From Gonapodya prolifera JEL478 (lineage: Eukaryota > Monoblepharomycota > Monoblepharidomycetes > Monoblepharidales > Gonapodyaceae): a stretch of DNA of 64,000 nt. Location of the stretch: NCBI GenBank assembly GCA_001574975.1, contig KQ965778.1, positions 82,966-146,965 on the forward strand. The letters run 5' to 3'. This document shows positions 47,607 through 60,011 of this stretch, piece after piece. Within the stretch, counting starts at the first letter, position 1. Each line of letters starts with the position of its first letter. Position numbers and translations under genes: made by a program. The notes beneath the pieces were generated by a model, which had not been told where the DNA came from, ran no database searches, and was given only the letters and a program-made list of their open reading frames with translations.

Positions 47607-50600
47607 TCAAAATGGTGTTTGAAGGTTAGATCCATCACTTGCATCGCTGGTACATCTTGAGATGAACTCACTGGGTTCAACAACAATCTCGTCGGTCTTC
47701 TCCTCTTCCTTCTCCTCTTCCTTCTCCTCTTCCTTCTCCTCTTCTTTTTCTCCTGACTGTGCGTTCACATCACCCCAGATCGACGCCGAGTCTGCCGCAT
47801 CAACGAAAGAGTCGTCTGCATCGCTCTTGGCATCGTCGAACCTCGACTCTGCTTTGAGCGACATCGTTTCCGCCTTGTGCTCCCCGCTCTCCAAATCCTC
47901 CGCCTTCGCGCTGGCTTCTTCTGCGGATTCCGTCACTGCTAGTGTGGAGTTAACTACTAGTGCATCTCCATCGCTCGTGGAAGCTCCCACTGCTGCAGAG
48001 TCAGTAACGATAATAGTAAGTTCGCTGGCCGGTGTCCCACTGGTTTGGTCTGCTGCGAGTATCTCACCAGTGGGTGCCTGACCAACTTTTGTCGGGGAAT
48101 GAAGGGCTTCCGACTCCATCAACGCCGAAAGCTTCTTTGGTCCAATGGTGATCTCCGCCGCATCGAGTAGCATTTCCCGCTTCACCTCACTGTTACTCCT
48201 CGCGTGCTTCTTAACACCACGGCTGTCGTTGGCGGCGTTTCGTAGAAGTCGTCTCATGAAGGCAGGGGTCACCTTTACAAAGTCCTCGCGAATCTTCAAG
48301 CCCGTCTGGTCTTGAAGCTGGAGAGCCAGCTCCCTGACTTTGGTGGGCACAGAGGCGACAGCCTTTCGAAGTGCGGGCAAATCAACCTTGTCCATTTCTG
48401 TCCTGAGCACTTCACTCAAGCTTCTCATCTTGCTCACGGTGGACTCGAGGTGAGCAAAGTTCGTTGCGACGGTCTCATCAGCAGCGGTGAGGTTAGTGGA
48501 CATCAAACTCCACTGGGCCCAGTCTGACTGGTCGTAGTAGCGTTTCTTCTCCTGCCAGCTTTCCAGGGCTTGGATCGCTTGGAACGATCCGTCATACTTT
48601 GGCTCCGGTTCCGAAAATGGGAGACGCTCAGCGGGCATGAGGCCCGTTTTGATTAGAACAATCTCGTCCAAGTTGTGCTGCGGAGTATCCACGGTAACAG
48701 GGACGACGTCATACCGGAAAATCCGTGCCCGAAGAGCAATGTTACCGATGTCGTCAACTTTGGAGCGAGGAAGGTCTGGAAGTGTTATGCTGTTGGTCCA
48801 TTCCCTCGAAGGGAAGAGCACGCATGGTGGTAATTTGCCATGCAAGGAGGACTCGTCTCCGTTTGCTTGCTCCTCTGTCTTCTCTGGACCAGTCGCGGTC
48901 ACGTCATCCACAAGACGATACCCCTCGACCCAACCACGCTTAATCACTGCGTACAGGAACCCTTTCGCTGTCGAAGTCGCGCGATTGAGCTTCTCTGTGA
49001 GGTCTTCGAGACTGCCCTCGGGAGTTTCCATGTACTCGAGCAAGTCAAAGAAGAGGGCTTGACGCTCTTCGAAGTTTGCTTGAGCGATTTCGTCCTCGGT
49101 GGGTGGTGCGTCTGTCGGAGATGGTATAGTTCCACGGTGCAAAAGAGCCATCATTGACTGCGAGACTTGTTTCAGCTTCTTGCCCATCCTACATGGAAAT
49201 TTCAGTTAGGCCACATAAGATGGAAAAGAAAAAGAGAACTCACTGAATCTCCTGCAAGAAAGCTGTTTTCAACTCATCTCCGGCCGGCGGTGGAGCGTCA
49301 CTAACGGCAGGTGGAGGTGGAGGTGGAGGTGGGACACCATCGCCAGGTGGGGGAGGAGGAGGATGTGCTGGCACGGATGCCGAATCAGATTCACTAATTG
49401 TTTCCAAAGAGCTGGCAATGAACGTGACATGATGAATTTCCGCTGTACATCAACCCCATGACGAAAGTTATTGACTCACCGACCGACGGCATCTCGAGAC
49501 CTCGAGCGAGACGAAGCTTTGTTGAGCCTTCCAATACGACCACCGCTGTGTTCGACTACTGGTTAGGAGAGCACGAACCAAAAACATCGTATTCCACGTT
49601 AACACTGACCTGCCTTCCCTCTCCGCAATTTTCCTCCTCAGACTCCCAATCAAGGACCGTTGCAATGCCACTTCTGCAGTTGGTGGCCGTTCTGCCACCT
49701 GCTCTACCTCGGTAGGGGGCTCAACTGGAGGTAGCGGTGCTGGCGCCTCGTGGGAAGTAGGAGATGGCATCATGGACGATGCAAGTTCCTCTGGTGCCTT
49801 TCCAGTAACAGCGGCCAACTCGAATACAGCGGCCGACTTCCTAACGCTCATCCTACCGCGACGAAGGGGCTCAGCTGGCTTCGAATCCACAGAACCCCGG
49901 GTGCTCGAGACATTTGAGGCGTTTGATGGTGTCCTTTCAATGGAACTCGTCCCGGAGGCATTGATTAGGCCGTCCAGCTCCTGCTCCAGTCCAGCCATGA
50001 GATCCACCAACTTAGAATGCGACGATACCTTGTGCACCACGCGAAGGTTCTCCACCGATCTGGTCAGGGCCGGTGTCCTCTCAGTTCGTCCGCGTGACGA
50101 CCCAGCGGGGCTCGAGTTGCGGCTTGATGGTTGTGGGGATGATGCTTTGGCGGGAAGTTGCGGTGGCTTCTCGCTTATGGGACTCATGGGGGCTCCGCCC
50201 CAGGCTCCACCCCAGTAGCTGTCAGAGAGGTCCAGTGTCGGTGACTGTGGAGCATAATAGTGAGCTATTGTACGCAAGCTGTAAATGTCGCTTAGACTCA
50301 CCAACACCCCCAATGCCCCTGACCCGGTACTTGACGGTGTCGTAGCTCCGAAGGTCGGCCTCAATGTACTGTCCGTGTTTGAGGGGGGCAATGCGATTCG
50401 GAACGAACTCGATAGTGCCTCTGCCTCGGTCTCTGCAGCAGGCAGCTCCTTAGACCTTGGGAGGGCCTTGGGCTCCGCAACGACCGTCGCTGAGGCAACG
50501 AGCGGTGCTGAGGTGTTCGGACTTCCCGATCTTCGCTTGGACCCTCTTCTGGGCAACGTGCCGTCTGTCCCTCCTTCCATCGAACTCGTACTGACTGCAG

Positions 50601-53600
50601 TACCCGCATTAGCAACAGGAGCCGGCTCCACAGCCTTTGACTCTCCTACAGATGGAACTGGTGGAAGCTCCTCGTATTGTGCCTCCGGAGCTGCCTTAGC
50701 TTCTTCTTTCTCCGGTACTTTTTCATTCTCATCATCCTTCTTCCGCTGCACGATTCTTGGGGCACTATACTCCTCCTCTCGTTCCTTCTCCCGTCCAACC
50801 CTCACCCTCACCTCCCTCACCTGCTCTTCATCCTCCTCATCCACCTCCTGCTCGCTCTCCCTCTCGCTCTCCCTCTCGCTCTCCCTCTCGCTCTCCAACC
50901 CACTTTCACTGCTGCTGTCAGGCAAATCAAACCGTACAGACAGTCTCTTCCCGTCCGGTCCAACAGATCTTGCACGCGATCGGTCAGGGTCGGTATTCCA
51001 CCGTGCAATTGGACGTGGGACAGACTGTGCTCGGGCTCGTAGCGTGGGCTCAGTCGGAACTGCGGGTGGAGCGCGATCCTGCGAATGCGCACGGGCTTGT
51101 GCTCCAGGTAAAGTCCCGAACGCCGTTGGGTCGGTCCCAGACCTGGAAATAGCTCTACGACGTTGTAGTGGCTGTCGAGGGGATGGATCTGCAGGGTCGG
51201 AGCTGGTGGTTGCTGCTTCCGAAACAAGAGCGGGTGCACTGTACGAAGACACCGGCACTGTCCTCACTGCCGACTCTGATAGCGATCGCGCGACAGGTAG
51301 GGGTGCTGCCATATTGGCCACTCTTCCAAGCGGTCCCTGGCGTAATGCACTCTTCGCGTCCACAACTTTCGCAACACTCCCATCTCGACCCAATACGACA
51401 TTGACCTTCTCCCACTTGGGCTTCCTCCCAGCTGGCGGCCCCGTTGGCGGCTTCTGTTGGGCCATCTTGGCCGCCGAAGGAGCGTTCGTCGCGCGGCCCT
51501 TCTTGGAACTTGTGGTGGATCCCATCCCAGAGGACACCATGGACCCTTCCGACTCGGCGCTGGATTCCTCCTCTGCATCGCTCTCGGGCGACGACGAGGT
51601 TTCACCTCCACCATCCGATGCTTCGTGGTCGCTCCCCTCTTCTGATGTGCTCCCACTGACATCCGTGGTGTCGTCACTGACCCACCCTTCTGATTCATCC
51701 GAAAGGTCAAGCAAGATACGCTCAGAGGCAGTTTCGCTCTTCAAAGTGGTAGTGGTAGAGGGCGGGACAATACGATTTGATCCGGGCTGCCCCACTTGCG
51801 TGGAAGCGACGGGATTGTGGTTGACGAAGCTCAGCAGAACTGAAGCGGGACCTTGAGCCTGTAAAAGCAGTGGAGTACTAAATCAACAAAAGATATTGTG
51901 GAAACTCCCACCACACACAAACCCACCTGCCCAACCCTCTCCACAACCATCCCACCCGTCCTGACAACTCCCTCTCCATCTCCATGCTGTTCGCCTTGTC
52001 GGACAAACACCTTGACACTCGTCTTCTTCCCTCCCACATTCATCTCCCTACTTCCGACACCTCTGCCACTCTCCCGCTCTGCCGTGCGCGACACAAACCG
52101 CCCCCGTGGGGGTGGCTGCGGGGTGTATGCGTCAACCCTCGCAACGGCTGCGGCGAGAATTGGCGACAGGGCTGCGTCGTCTGTGATCCGTGGGCGAGGC
52201 GGCGCTGGGACAGAGTCCTGCGTCGGTGATGCCATGGCTGGCGTGCCACCAACAGCACCCAGCGGGTCCGGTGGCGTCAGCGCTGGCGGGACTGCAATGG
52301 GTCCCGGGGTAACTGGCTTTGGGTACTGCCCAGTGGTCTTGTCTGCGTCATCAACTGGACCCGCAAAAGGTCCTCTCACATCGTATACCGCCTGGGCTGG
52401 AGGTGGCGATCCAAACACGGTCGGTGCCGACGCCGCGCCATATACGCCCATCCCAGCACTCCCTGCACCGTAAACAACGGGAGCCGATGCAGCAGCATAA
52501 ACGGCCTGAGCATACTGCACGGCCACGGCGTTGACGTGTGTAAAACTGGGGCGTGCACCCGCCGTGAGCGGTGTTCCTATCGCCGGTGCTGGTGTTGGTG
52601 CAGCTGTGTGGGCGAAGCTCGGGTGTCCTCCCAACACGGGCGGGGCGGCGGGGCCTGTGGGGCCGAACATGGCGGCCGCTAACTGAGCCTGCGCCTGAGC
52701 CACTTGTGGAACGCCTGCGACACCCTGGACGCCATCCACGCCTCCCGCGCCGGGCCGCAACTGCACGGCGCTGAGGACACCTCCCATCCGTCCGCCAGCT
52801 GTCCTTCTCACCGCTCCAGTCCCGAGCGATGGCGACCGGGCAGGCGGTGGGGATGCCGAACCTGCGGGAGAGGGCGGAGTCGCGCTGGATCCCTTCGCTG
52901 GGGACCCTGACTTGGACAGTGAGCGGGCGGGAGAACCAGGTAGCGCCGCCGGTGTCATTTTCGGGCTGGTAGGAGGCGAAAGCGTTCCAGCCGGGGCGGT
53001 TGCCACACGTGATAATCGACGTGCGGCCTTTGATGTCGGGGACGGATCCCGTGTGAACGGGTTTGAAATGCCCGAGGGGAGAGTGATGCCAAAGAATGAG
53101 CGTTGGGGTGATGGCTCGCGCGACGGCGGGCCTGTGGCCGGGGTGGTTGTGGATGTTGGGGGACTCGTGGTGGTAGACGTCGGCGGTGTGGGTGGGGTCG
53201 TGGAAGCCGCAGGCGGAGTGTGAGTGGGATCATGCGCTGTAGGAGCTGGATGGGTTGTAGGTTAGAGAGTGGTCAAAAAAGCACACCCGGGGTCGAAACC
53301 CACTTTTGCCTTCATCCTCTGCCGCCTTGGCAACCTCAGTCTCCCCCTTCTCCCCCTTCTCCCCCTTCTCCCCCTTCTCCCCCTTCTCCCCCTTCTCCCC
53401 CTTCTCCCCTTTCTCCCCACTCGCACCATCTCCAACAACAAGCCTTGCCATCTCCGCTAACCCCATGCTGTCCTCGATGCCCAAGCTTCCCAAACTCAGC
53501 GACCCGAGGTCCAGCGTGCCGAGGTTTAGAGACCCCAGGGTAAGGGAACCTAAGGGAGCGAGGACCGGGAGTGGGGCTGGCGGTGTTCGTGTAAAAGGAG

Positions 53601-56128
53601 GGACAGTGGGGTACGAAGAGTAATGGGTGTAAGCAACCAACCAAAGAACCACAACAACAACGGGTGAACGTACTAGAGCCAGAACTCTCCCCCGACGCCC
53701 GATCCCTACTCCCCGACCGTCTGATACTGCCACCCCATAATCCTCTTCCCTCCTTCTCCTTCCCCCCCTCCTCACCAGCCGCAGTACTCGGGGTCGACGC
53801 AGTACTAACCCCACCAGCGCTCTCCTCCCTCTTCCGCCTCCCCAGGCCTGCAAACACCCGATCGAAGAACCCCTGCGCTGCGGTCGGAATCGTGCTTTGT
53901 CTCCTCGTCTCCTTATCGTCCTTCCCACTTCCCTCTTTTGCGCCCTCTTTCGCACCAGCCTCAGCCGACCCCCGCCTGGACTCCCCGCCCCCACCGACTG
54001 AGGGAACAGACGTGGCTGTCCCGCTCGACAAGCCCGATGGCGCGGCTGAGGGGGATGGGGATGTAACGGTGGGTGAGGATGCGTCGGCATCTGCAGTGGC
54101 GGGTGCGGGTGCGGTGGCGGGGGTTGATGTGTGTGGTGGCGGGTGCGATGTGGGGATGGGTGTGGGGCCAAGCGAAGGTGATCGAGTCTACGCCACAAAA
54201 CCACATCCTGGTAAGACATGGCGCCACGATGGCATGACGACGACGTGACGTACCTGCGCGCTCGACAATGCACCTCCGATCACCGTCGGGGTAAGCATGG
54301 GCGTCATCATCCCCGTCGCCCCTCCCACTCCTGCTCCCCCACCACTTGCCACACTCGTCGCCGGCGACAATAGTCCCCCACCACCGCTCGCCACACTCGC
54401 AGCGGGCGAAAGGAGCCCGCCGCTCGGTGATGTTCCGTCAGCCGGTGAGAACATTGACCGCGACAACGACCTCCTTGAAGGCGTTGAGGGGGATGCAGGC
54501 TTGCGATCCCGGCGGGTGGGGGACGTGGTCGAGGGCGAGGGCGAGGGGAGTTTCTTTCCCTGCCCTCCTCCTCCCGCCGTGGGGGTGGGCGTTGTCGCCG
54601 TCACCCCCCCCCCTGGCGCACTGCTCGTCGTGCTCGGCGCCGGGCTGGGGGCCTTGTGCTTTTCCTTCTTTCCCTTTCCACCCAGCGGCGCAAAGGACGC
54701 AAACATGGTCGAGGCGCGGTATGGGGACCGTCCCCGCTCGAACATGCCCGTGGACCCGCGTGAGTTGTTGAGTGAGTCGTTCAGGGACGTGGGCGTGGAT
54801 GTGGATGTGGTGGAGGCCATGGATTCGGAGGATCGTTTGCGGTTCAGGGTTGTGAGGAGGGATGCGAAGAGGGTTGGTTTTGCGCTGGTGGTTGTCGTTG
54901 TGGTGGAGGGGGCGATCGACGCCGCCCCCGAAGGAGCAGCACTCGGTGTAGGCGTGGGCGCGGGTGGGGGTCTCGCCAACTCATCCTCGTCGTCCTCGTC
55001 CTCCCCCGCCACGGCAGGTGCGGCGTGGTGGTCCATCTGGGCCAACGCCACGGCCGCGATTGTGGATAGCGGGAGGGGCATCATCCGGGGTGCTCCAGGT
55101 GTGCCTGGTGTGCCGGGTGTGCCGACCGAGGGTGTGGATGGTGAGGGTGTTGACGTGAGTGAGGCAAACGTTGACGCCGTGTATGTCGATACCGGTCTGC
55201 CACCACCGCCGTACGCCGACGGTGGGCGCGACGCGGGCGGAGGGAAGTGTACTTGCACTTGTGCGACGCTGGGCGTGATTGTGGAAGCCGACGACACTGA
55301 CGTGAGTGATTGTGTCGACAGGAAGGAAGCTGATGACGAGCGAATCGATGCCGACCGGCGGGGTACGTCGGGCGGGGTTGGGGAGTGTGGGAGTTGGGGG
55401 GGTTGGAAAGGTTGTGGGGTCGGCGTTGGTGCAGAGGGAGTCGGGGAAGGTGAGTGTGTGTGTGAGTGGGAAGGGTGCTGGTGCTGGTGTGGGTACGTGA
55501 CGTTTGAAAGCGGCGACGCCGACCCCGCCGTGGCGCCCATCACGCGGGGAAGAGGCTGGGACGGCGTTGAGAGGGAGCGGAGGTGTTTTGACGGGCGGCG
55601 GTCGAGCGAGACTGTTCCGTCCGCTCCCGTTCCTGGACCCGGGTGCGATTGGAGCAGGTTCCCGGAGAAGGAGGTCGTGGAGGAACGGAGGTTGGTGTGG
55701 GATTTCTTGTGTGACATGGAGCGGTCCCTGTCTCTGTCTCCTCTGTCGCCGCTTGCTGCTCTCCTTCCCATAGTGCCACCACCTCCACCACCTCCACCAC
55801 CATCACTCCGCAATGACTCCCTGCTAACCTGGGGCCTGGGTCCACCCACCCTGCTCCCACCACCCGCCTGGCTGCTGGTACTCTTACTCCTCGCATGGGG
55901 AGCAACGACGGCTTCGGGCTGGGACAGCGGGGTGCCGGCAAAGGGCACGCCGGGGACGAATTGGTAGGATGTGGAGGCAGTGCTGATTCGGCGGGATGCG
56001 AGTTCTTCAGCCGACGGTCCACTTGCAGCTGATCCACCGGCCCCAGCACTCGATCCACTTCCGACTCCACGTGACCGCGACCGCGACGTGCCGTTGCCGC
56101 GGGGTGATTGTGTGCGTAGTGTGCTCAT
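47607..56128 (-). CDS. Giant disordered protein with polyproline tracts and WH2-like actin-binding motif
   Basis: A very long minus-strand gene, roughly 2,600-2,700 aa. Exon 1 is 56128-54254 (625 codons, MSTLRTQSPRGNG); exon 2 starts at 54187 in phase 0. Later exons are around 53640-53280, 53240-51890, 51850-49610, 49500-49250 and 49186-47607. Most of it is low-complexity Ser/Pro/Thr/Gly-rich sequence. A short exon carries two polyproline runs, followed across a phase-perfect splice by FLQEIQMGKKLKQV, which fits the WH2 G-actin-binding consensus. Downstream is a folded-looking region (about 49130-48120) with FFDLLEYMETPEGSLEDLTEK, KGFLYAVIKRGWVEGYRLV and FRYDVVPVTVD that I do not recognise. 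Polyproline next to WH2 suggests profilin-actin recruitment in the cortex or cytoskeleton. Whether it is one gene or two is not certain; the frame continues across 53230, which favours one. Confidence 0.7.
47698..47752 (-). repeat. Coding 12-bp tandem repeat (EKEE)n
   Basis: About four copies of TCCTCTTCCTTC on the plus strand encode (KEEE)n near the C-terminus of the giant protein. The repeat length keeps the frame. Confidence 0.85.
50848..50898 (-). repeat. Coding 12-bp tandem repeat (ESER)n
   Basis: Four copies of CTCGCTCTCCCT on the plus strand encode ESERESERESER in the giant protein. Confidence 0.85.
53340..53422 (-). repeat. Coding 9-bp tandem repeat (GEK)n
   Basis: About nine copies of CTTCTCCCC on the plus strand encode a collagen-like (Gly-Glu-Lys)n run of the giant protein, between GDGAS and TEVAKAAE. 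Confidence 0.88.
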
Positions 56129-57189
56129 CTGACTGTGCTGTGTGCCGCGTGTTTCTCAAATGGCCCTTCCCTTTTCTCCGTCCGCCTGCCCCGTGATGCG
56201 AACTCCGACCTTCTGTCCCCCTATGATTCCCCGCCCTCCGGTTCCTTTCCTTCTCTCTCTCTCTCAATCTGCTCCAATCTTGTTTCCTTTTCTCCTTCTT
56301 TCCGCGGCGTCCTCGTCGTTGCCTTCCTGCTTCCTTCGTTGGCTTTCTTCCGCGTGGCGCAGAGTCAGCCCGCGGCCCAGCCCTGATTGGGTAATAACCT
56401 GTCAACGTCGTTCCGTGATGTAATCGTGCTCGTCTATCATTCGTAACTGCTTTGTAGAGTACGCGTGTATGTTGACCAACCCTCCAATGCATCAAATCTG
56501 TTCGTGGTGACGTCTCAAGGTGTCGCCCGATCACCCATCGAATTTTTGTCTCCCCTTGAATAACCCACACACCCTATCATTCCCCCTTTCACCCTACTTA
56601 TTCTACATTCTAATCGCCCCCCAAACGTTCACACTCCCCCGCTAAATCAAACTTTCTCCGCCCTCCCAGCCCCCAAACAAAACACCACACCAGCGCCACC
56701 TGCCGCCACAACGCAAAGACCCGCTCGCGACGCCAACAACAGATGCGATCGGGTGCATAATCGAGACGGACAATCAAACTCCACCTTCCATATATGGAAA
56801 CGCCGAACCAAGCCACTTCGCTGTCCCTGACTCCGGGGTTTTTTGCCCACGCACAGACACCGCACCTCGCCTTTTTCTGCTGGACACATCCACGGTCAGC
56901 CACTCGTCTTACCCTCTGCCCTCTCTACTCCCCCGTGGTGTTGGGATGCGACGACGTCACAGCGCGTCAGAGTCCCATTCCCAGGTGCCAAGAAAATACC
57001 GCTCCCCTGAGACCGATACCTTCTTCGCCTTTCCGTCCGACTGCCCGACAGTGACGATGCTGGATGTCATGGCTTTTCTTCAGTGGTCCGCGGAGTGGTG
57101 GAATTATAGGCTGGGGCAACCGGCGACTTTCGTACCGAAATCGGAAGTGTGGCTTGGGGACAGTGCCGGAGGGCCAATGGGCACTCCGT
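56129..57189. other. Gap: promoter of the giant gene and unrecognised sequence
   Basis: From 56129 to about 56400 the sequence is T/C-rich (TCTCTCTCTC, TTTCCTTTTCTCC), as expected for the promoter and leader of the minus-strand giant gene. The remainder has short open frames without family marks. Confidence 0.4.
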
Positions 57190-58540
57190 CCCATGACTCA
57201 CCCATCGTCCATCCCAACCACCTCTCGTCCTCGTTTATTCTCTGCTCGCAAAATCCGGGCATCCTGCCTGTAGTTTCCCCTATGGTGGGATGGTGGGATG
57301 GGTCCTCCCCCCTGACAGTTGTACTTTTTTACCTTTTCTTGACCCCGCTGACAAAATAAGCCGTCGAATGACCATTGCGTCGTTGTTCAGTTTCAAGGAG
57401 GGGATGGTGGTATAGTATGGTATAGCGGTGAACCAGTGTGCTCGCCAAACTAAAAAAAACGTTAAGTTTGTGCACCGTGCCGTCCTTTTTTTTTTGTGTT
57501 GTCACTTCGTATGGCGCCGTGTATTCGAAACGTGTCGCGACGATAAAGCAATGGGTTCTTGGTTTTGTCCTGACCCACAGGGGTCTGCCTGTCCCGCGAG
57601 CCTTACGTGTCAAGAACGGACGCGCTGCCATTGAATTTGCTGGTATGCAGTGACGTTAGTTCATGTACTTGCCTCCTAGTGGGACACCTGGCAGCCGCCC
57701 AACCACCGAGCGGGACACCAGCAGGGTGGCGGAAGTGTTTTTCTCGGCATACACCTGGTACAAGTCGACGCAAGTTGTGAAATTTGTGCGTTGGTAATAC
57801 TCAACTAATACTTTCAATTCTCAACCCCTGACTTGCACGTCGTTAGTCTTGAGCTCGAAACCTGTCGGGACGGTCAAGGGACTATACATCCTTTCAAAAT
57901 GATCTCTCTTTTTCTTATTTTAGTGCAGACAAACTCTCTCCCGCCCCCTGACGCGACGACAAAAGTAGTCCAATTTTTTTTTTTGCTGGCTTTGATGGGT
58001 ACACGCTCACTGTGTTGCTCTTCCACTGCTGACAAAAATGTATCAGGAGAGTGGGCCTATAAAAGAGGCTTTATTACTTTGCACTTTGCACTGTTACCTT
58101 TGACGTAAATTTATCCTACTGGTAGAACCCTCTTAAGGTAAGTAGCCAAACCCATTTTGTACACAAGCTCATGGATCGGGAAGATAACTTCATTGGCACG
58201 ATCGCACGACTCTCGTCACCACTGCTATCCGCCACAAGCTGACTGACCCAACACTCCTACGACAACCGAAAATCTTTTTACTGCTTGTTTGTCATGTCTC
58301 TAACTACCGCGTGCGTACTGCGTGGGTTGAGGGTCGAGAATTTCTGCGCGATGTTGTGTCACCGGCACTGCTATACGCCACGTACCACCAGACCCACCAC
58401 CCGTCGCAACGATTACAACAATGCCTGCTATTTTATCCCGGCCTTGACAGGCATGCGCGTACTGCGTGGGCCAAAGGTTGAGAATGTAAAGGCATACTGT
58501 CGTTATTTCGCACGTAACTGCTGCCCTCGATCATAAAAGG
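57190..58540 (+). repeat. Diverged repeat block, left side of the relic island
   Basis: The block has the same order of landmarks as 62930-63720: CGTTTATT...GCTCGCAAAAT...GGTGGGATG; then a T run; then GGTTTTGTCCTGACCCACAG; then units with GTACTGCGTGGGTTGAGGGT, CACTGCTATACGCC and CCAGACCCACCACCCGT. The later units recur about every 140 bases in degenerate form (about 57945, 58300, 58445). It is an old, heavily mutated repeat with no coding potential I can support. Confidence 0.6.
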
Positions 58541-59148
58541 CACGTCAGATTTATTCTTCTCATTTACTAAAAAAGCCTTCGGGATCGTGATTTGCGAATC
58601 AAGTATACAAATCAATTGTTGTCGTACATTCCAATCTCTCGCACAGACCATTTCTTGTGCAACTGTCTTGTCCTCCGCTTTATGCAAGAGATCAGCAAGC
58701 TTTAGCGTGCTCTTGACATTCTGTGGTCTTGCAAGATTGTCCGTACGTGCATTGTAAAAGGCCCGGAAGTGCTGCTCTCGTCCAACACGATTTTGAGGAC
58801 AATCTGGATCTTCTTCGGACTCAGCAAACCACACGGCGATTCTGACAAGAGCTAAGTTGAATTCGTGAAAATCAAATATCAAGTCCGGGTCTGGGTTAGG
58901 GGCTTGATGTTGTGTGATGTTGTGTGAGGACTTGGCGAAGAAAAAAAGACATATTCGTTTGTTGGTGGTGTGAGAGGGGGTGTTAAGTACAAGGATATGT
59001 ATGTGAGAGAAGTAGAGCAATAAGATATGTACCAGATCGTGTCGCTGAGGCCAACTCCAGAATCAAACATTTTCTGCCTTTTAATGTACCAAAGGGTTAG
59101 GGTACAGCCACCTTGTTGTGGCACAGCTACCATGACCTGGGTGGTCAA
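58433..59148 (-). CDS. Hypothetical protein, two exons
   Basis: Exon 1 on the minus strand starts MTTQVMVAVPQQGG and runs to about 59030 (SGVGLSDTIW), followed by a GT donor. Exon 2 begins at about 58890 (DPDLIFDFHEFNLALVRIAV). It continues with WFAESEEDPDCPQNRVGREQ, HFRAFYNARTDNLARP, LKLADLLHKAEDKTVAQEM and LDSQITIPKAFLVNEKNKSD. The reading frame stops at 58433-58435; its last part overlaps the diverged repeat, so the real end may be nearer 58530. Amino-acid composition looks like a genuine soluble protein. No family was recognised. Confidence 0.45.
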
Positions 59149-59539
59149 CTGAGACCAACGTGGTGTAGGGGAAAGACCAAGATATGTGACAATTCAATAT
59201 CAAATACAATCTATTACAAGTAATCATAGTCTTTTGTGAAAGAAACAGAAACATTCTTCCTCAACGCTTTATTCACAGATTAGACCCACGCAAGGTCAGC
59301 TCTGAGGTTCACAAAAGAACAAAGTTGGCTTCGGCAATGTGACAAATAAGAATAATGCAAGATTTGAAAGATAGAGTGGAATAAACTTGCAAAATAAATT
59401 GGAGCCTTTTGCATTGCTGTGCTTGTACAGTACACTGCAAAATTCCCTTTGCAATGCCATGACTTTTGTGTACCTTCTTCCGTGCAGTAAAAATGGAACA
59501 TCATTTTTTTTCTGAGGTGGTTTGATACAAATGATGGAT
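59149..59539. other. AT-rich gap, nothing recognised
   Basis: AT-rich sequence between the minus-strand hypothetical gene and the plus-strand P-loop relic. Nothing else was seen. Confidence 0.35.
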
Positions 59540-60010
59540 GCACAAACTCTTCAGCTGAGTGCGCTTCCAGTAGTTGATGATGACGAAATATTGGAATGGC
59601 TCAACAATTCAATACCCGAATCGTTCTGTAGCTCCCTCATTCAATTGTGAACACTTTTACAACGTGAACGGTCTGATGCTCTCATACCAAGAAATGCAAG
59701 GACGGTTGCTTGTTTAATGGACATTTTGGAGACAAATCACATCAAGACTGTTGTAGGGAAGAGTGAACGGAGCGGTCACCCCATAGGAATATTAGCAGGA
59801 GCACCAGGGGTGGGATAAACAAGATTTCTCATTGCGATCGGATGGCTGACCTCTATTCCTGTTGCTATTATGAGCTTTAATAATGAAAACAAACCAACTG
59901 ACATACATTCTGGGATGGGGCCAGAATGTATCCTCTCTGCAAGACTCCTACATGCTATATTTGTTCAACAAAACCAGCTGTTGAACCATTTGCTTGTGAC
60001 CTGCAATTGT
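59540..60010 (+). pseudogene. Fossil of a P-loop effector-like gene (Crinkler/RHS-like appearance), broken
   Basis: A short leader resembling DDDEILEWLNNSIPESF is followed by a Walker A-like segment (ILAGAPGVG) and then by SIPVAIMSFNNENKP and ILSARLLHAIFVQ. This spacing (P-loop, then a strand ending in SFN, then an SAR-LL-FV helix) is that of the N-terminal NTPase of Crinkler/RHS-type proteins, which many chytrids and oomycetes carry in large numbers. The copy is broken, with several interruptions, and lacks a recognisable C-terminal domain. The family call is tentative. Confidence 0.4.
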
Positions 60011-60011
60011 T

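Noticed and set aside
47662-48081. Plus-strand Ser/Phe-rich open frame
   Set aside because: Antisense of the Glu/Lys repeat and acidic tail of the giant gene.
50285-51856. Plus-strand open frame of 523 codons
   Set aside because: It is the antisense of the Ser/Glu-rich coding sequence of the giant minus-strand gene; its Ser-runs mirror the ESER repeat and it has no motifs.
53340-53422. Regular tandem repeat that could suggest a CRISPR-like array
   Set aside because: The unit is 9 bp with no spacers and sits inside a eukaryotic reading frame.
54297-55967. Plus-strand open frame of 556 codons
   Set aside because: Antisense of exon 1 of the giant gene; Gly/Val/Asp-rich composition is the usual shadow of Ser/Pro/Thr-rich coding DNA.
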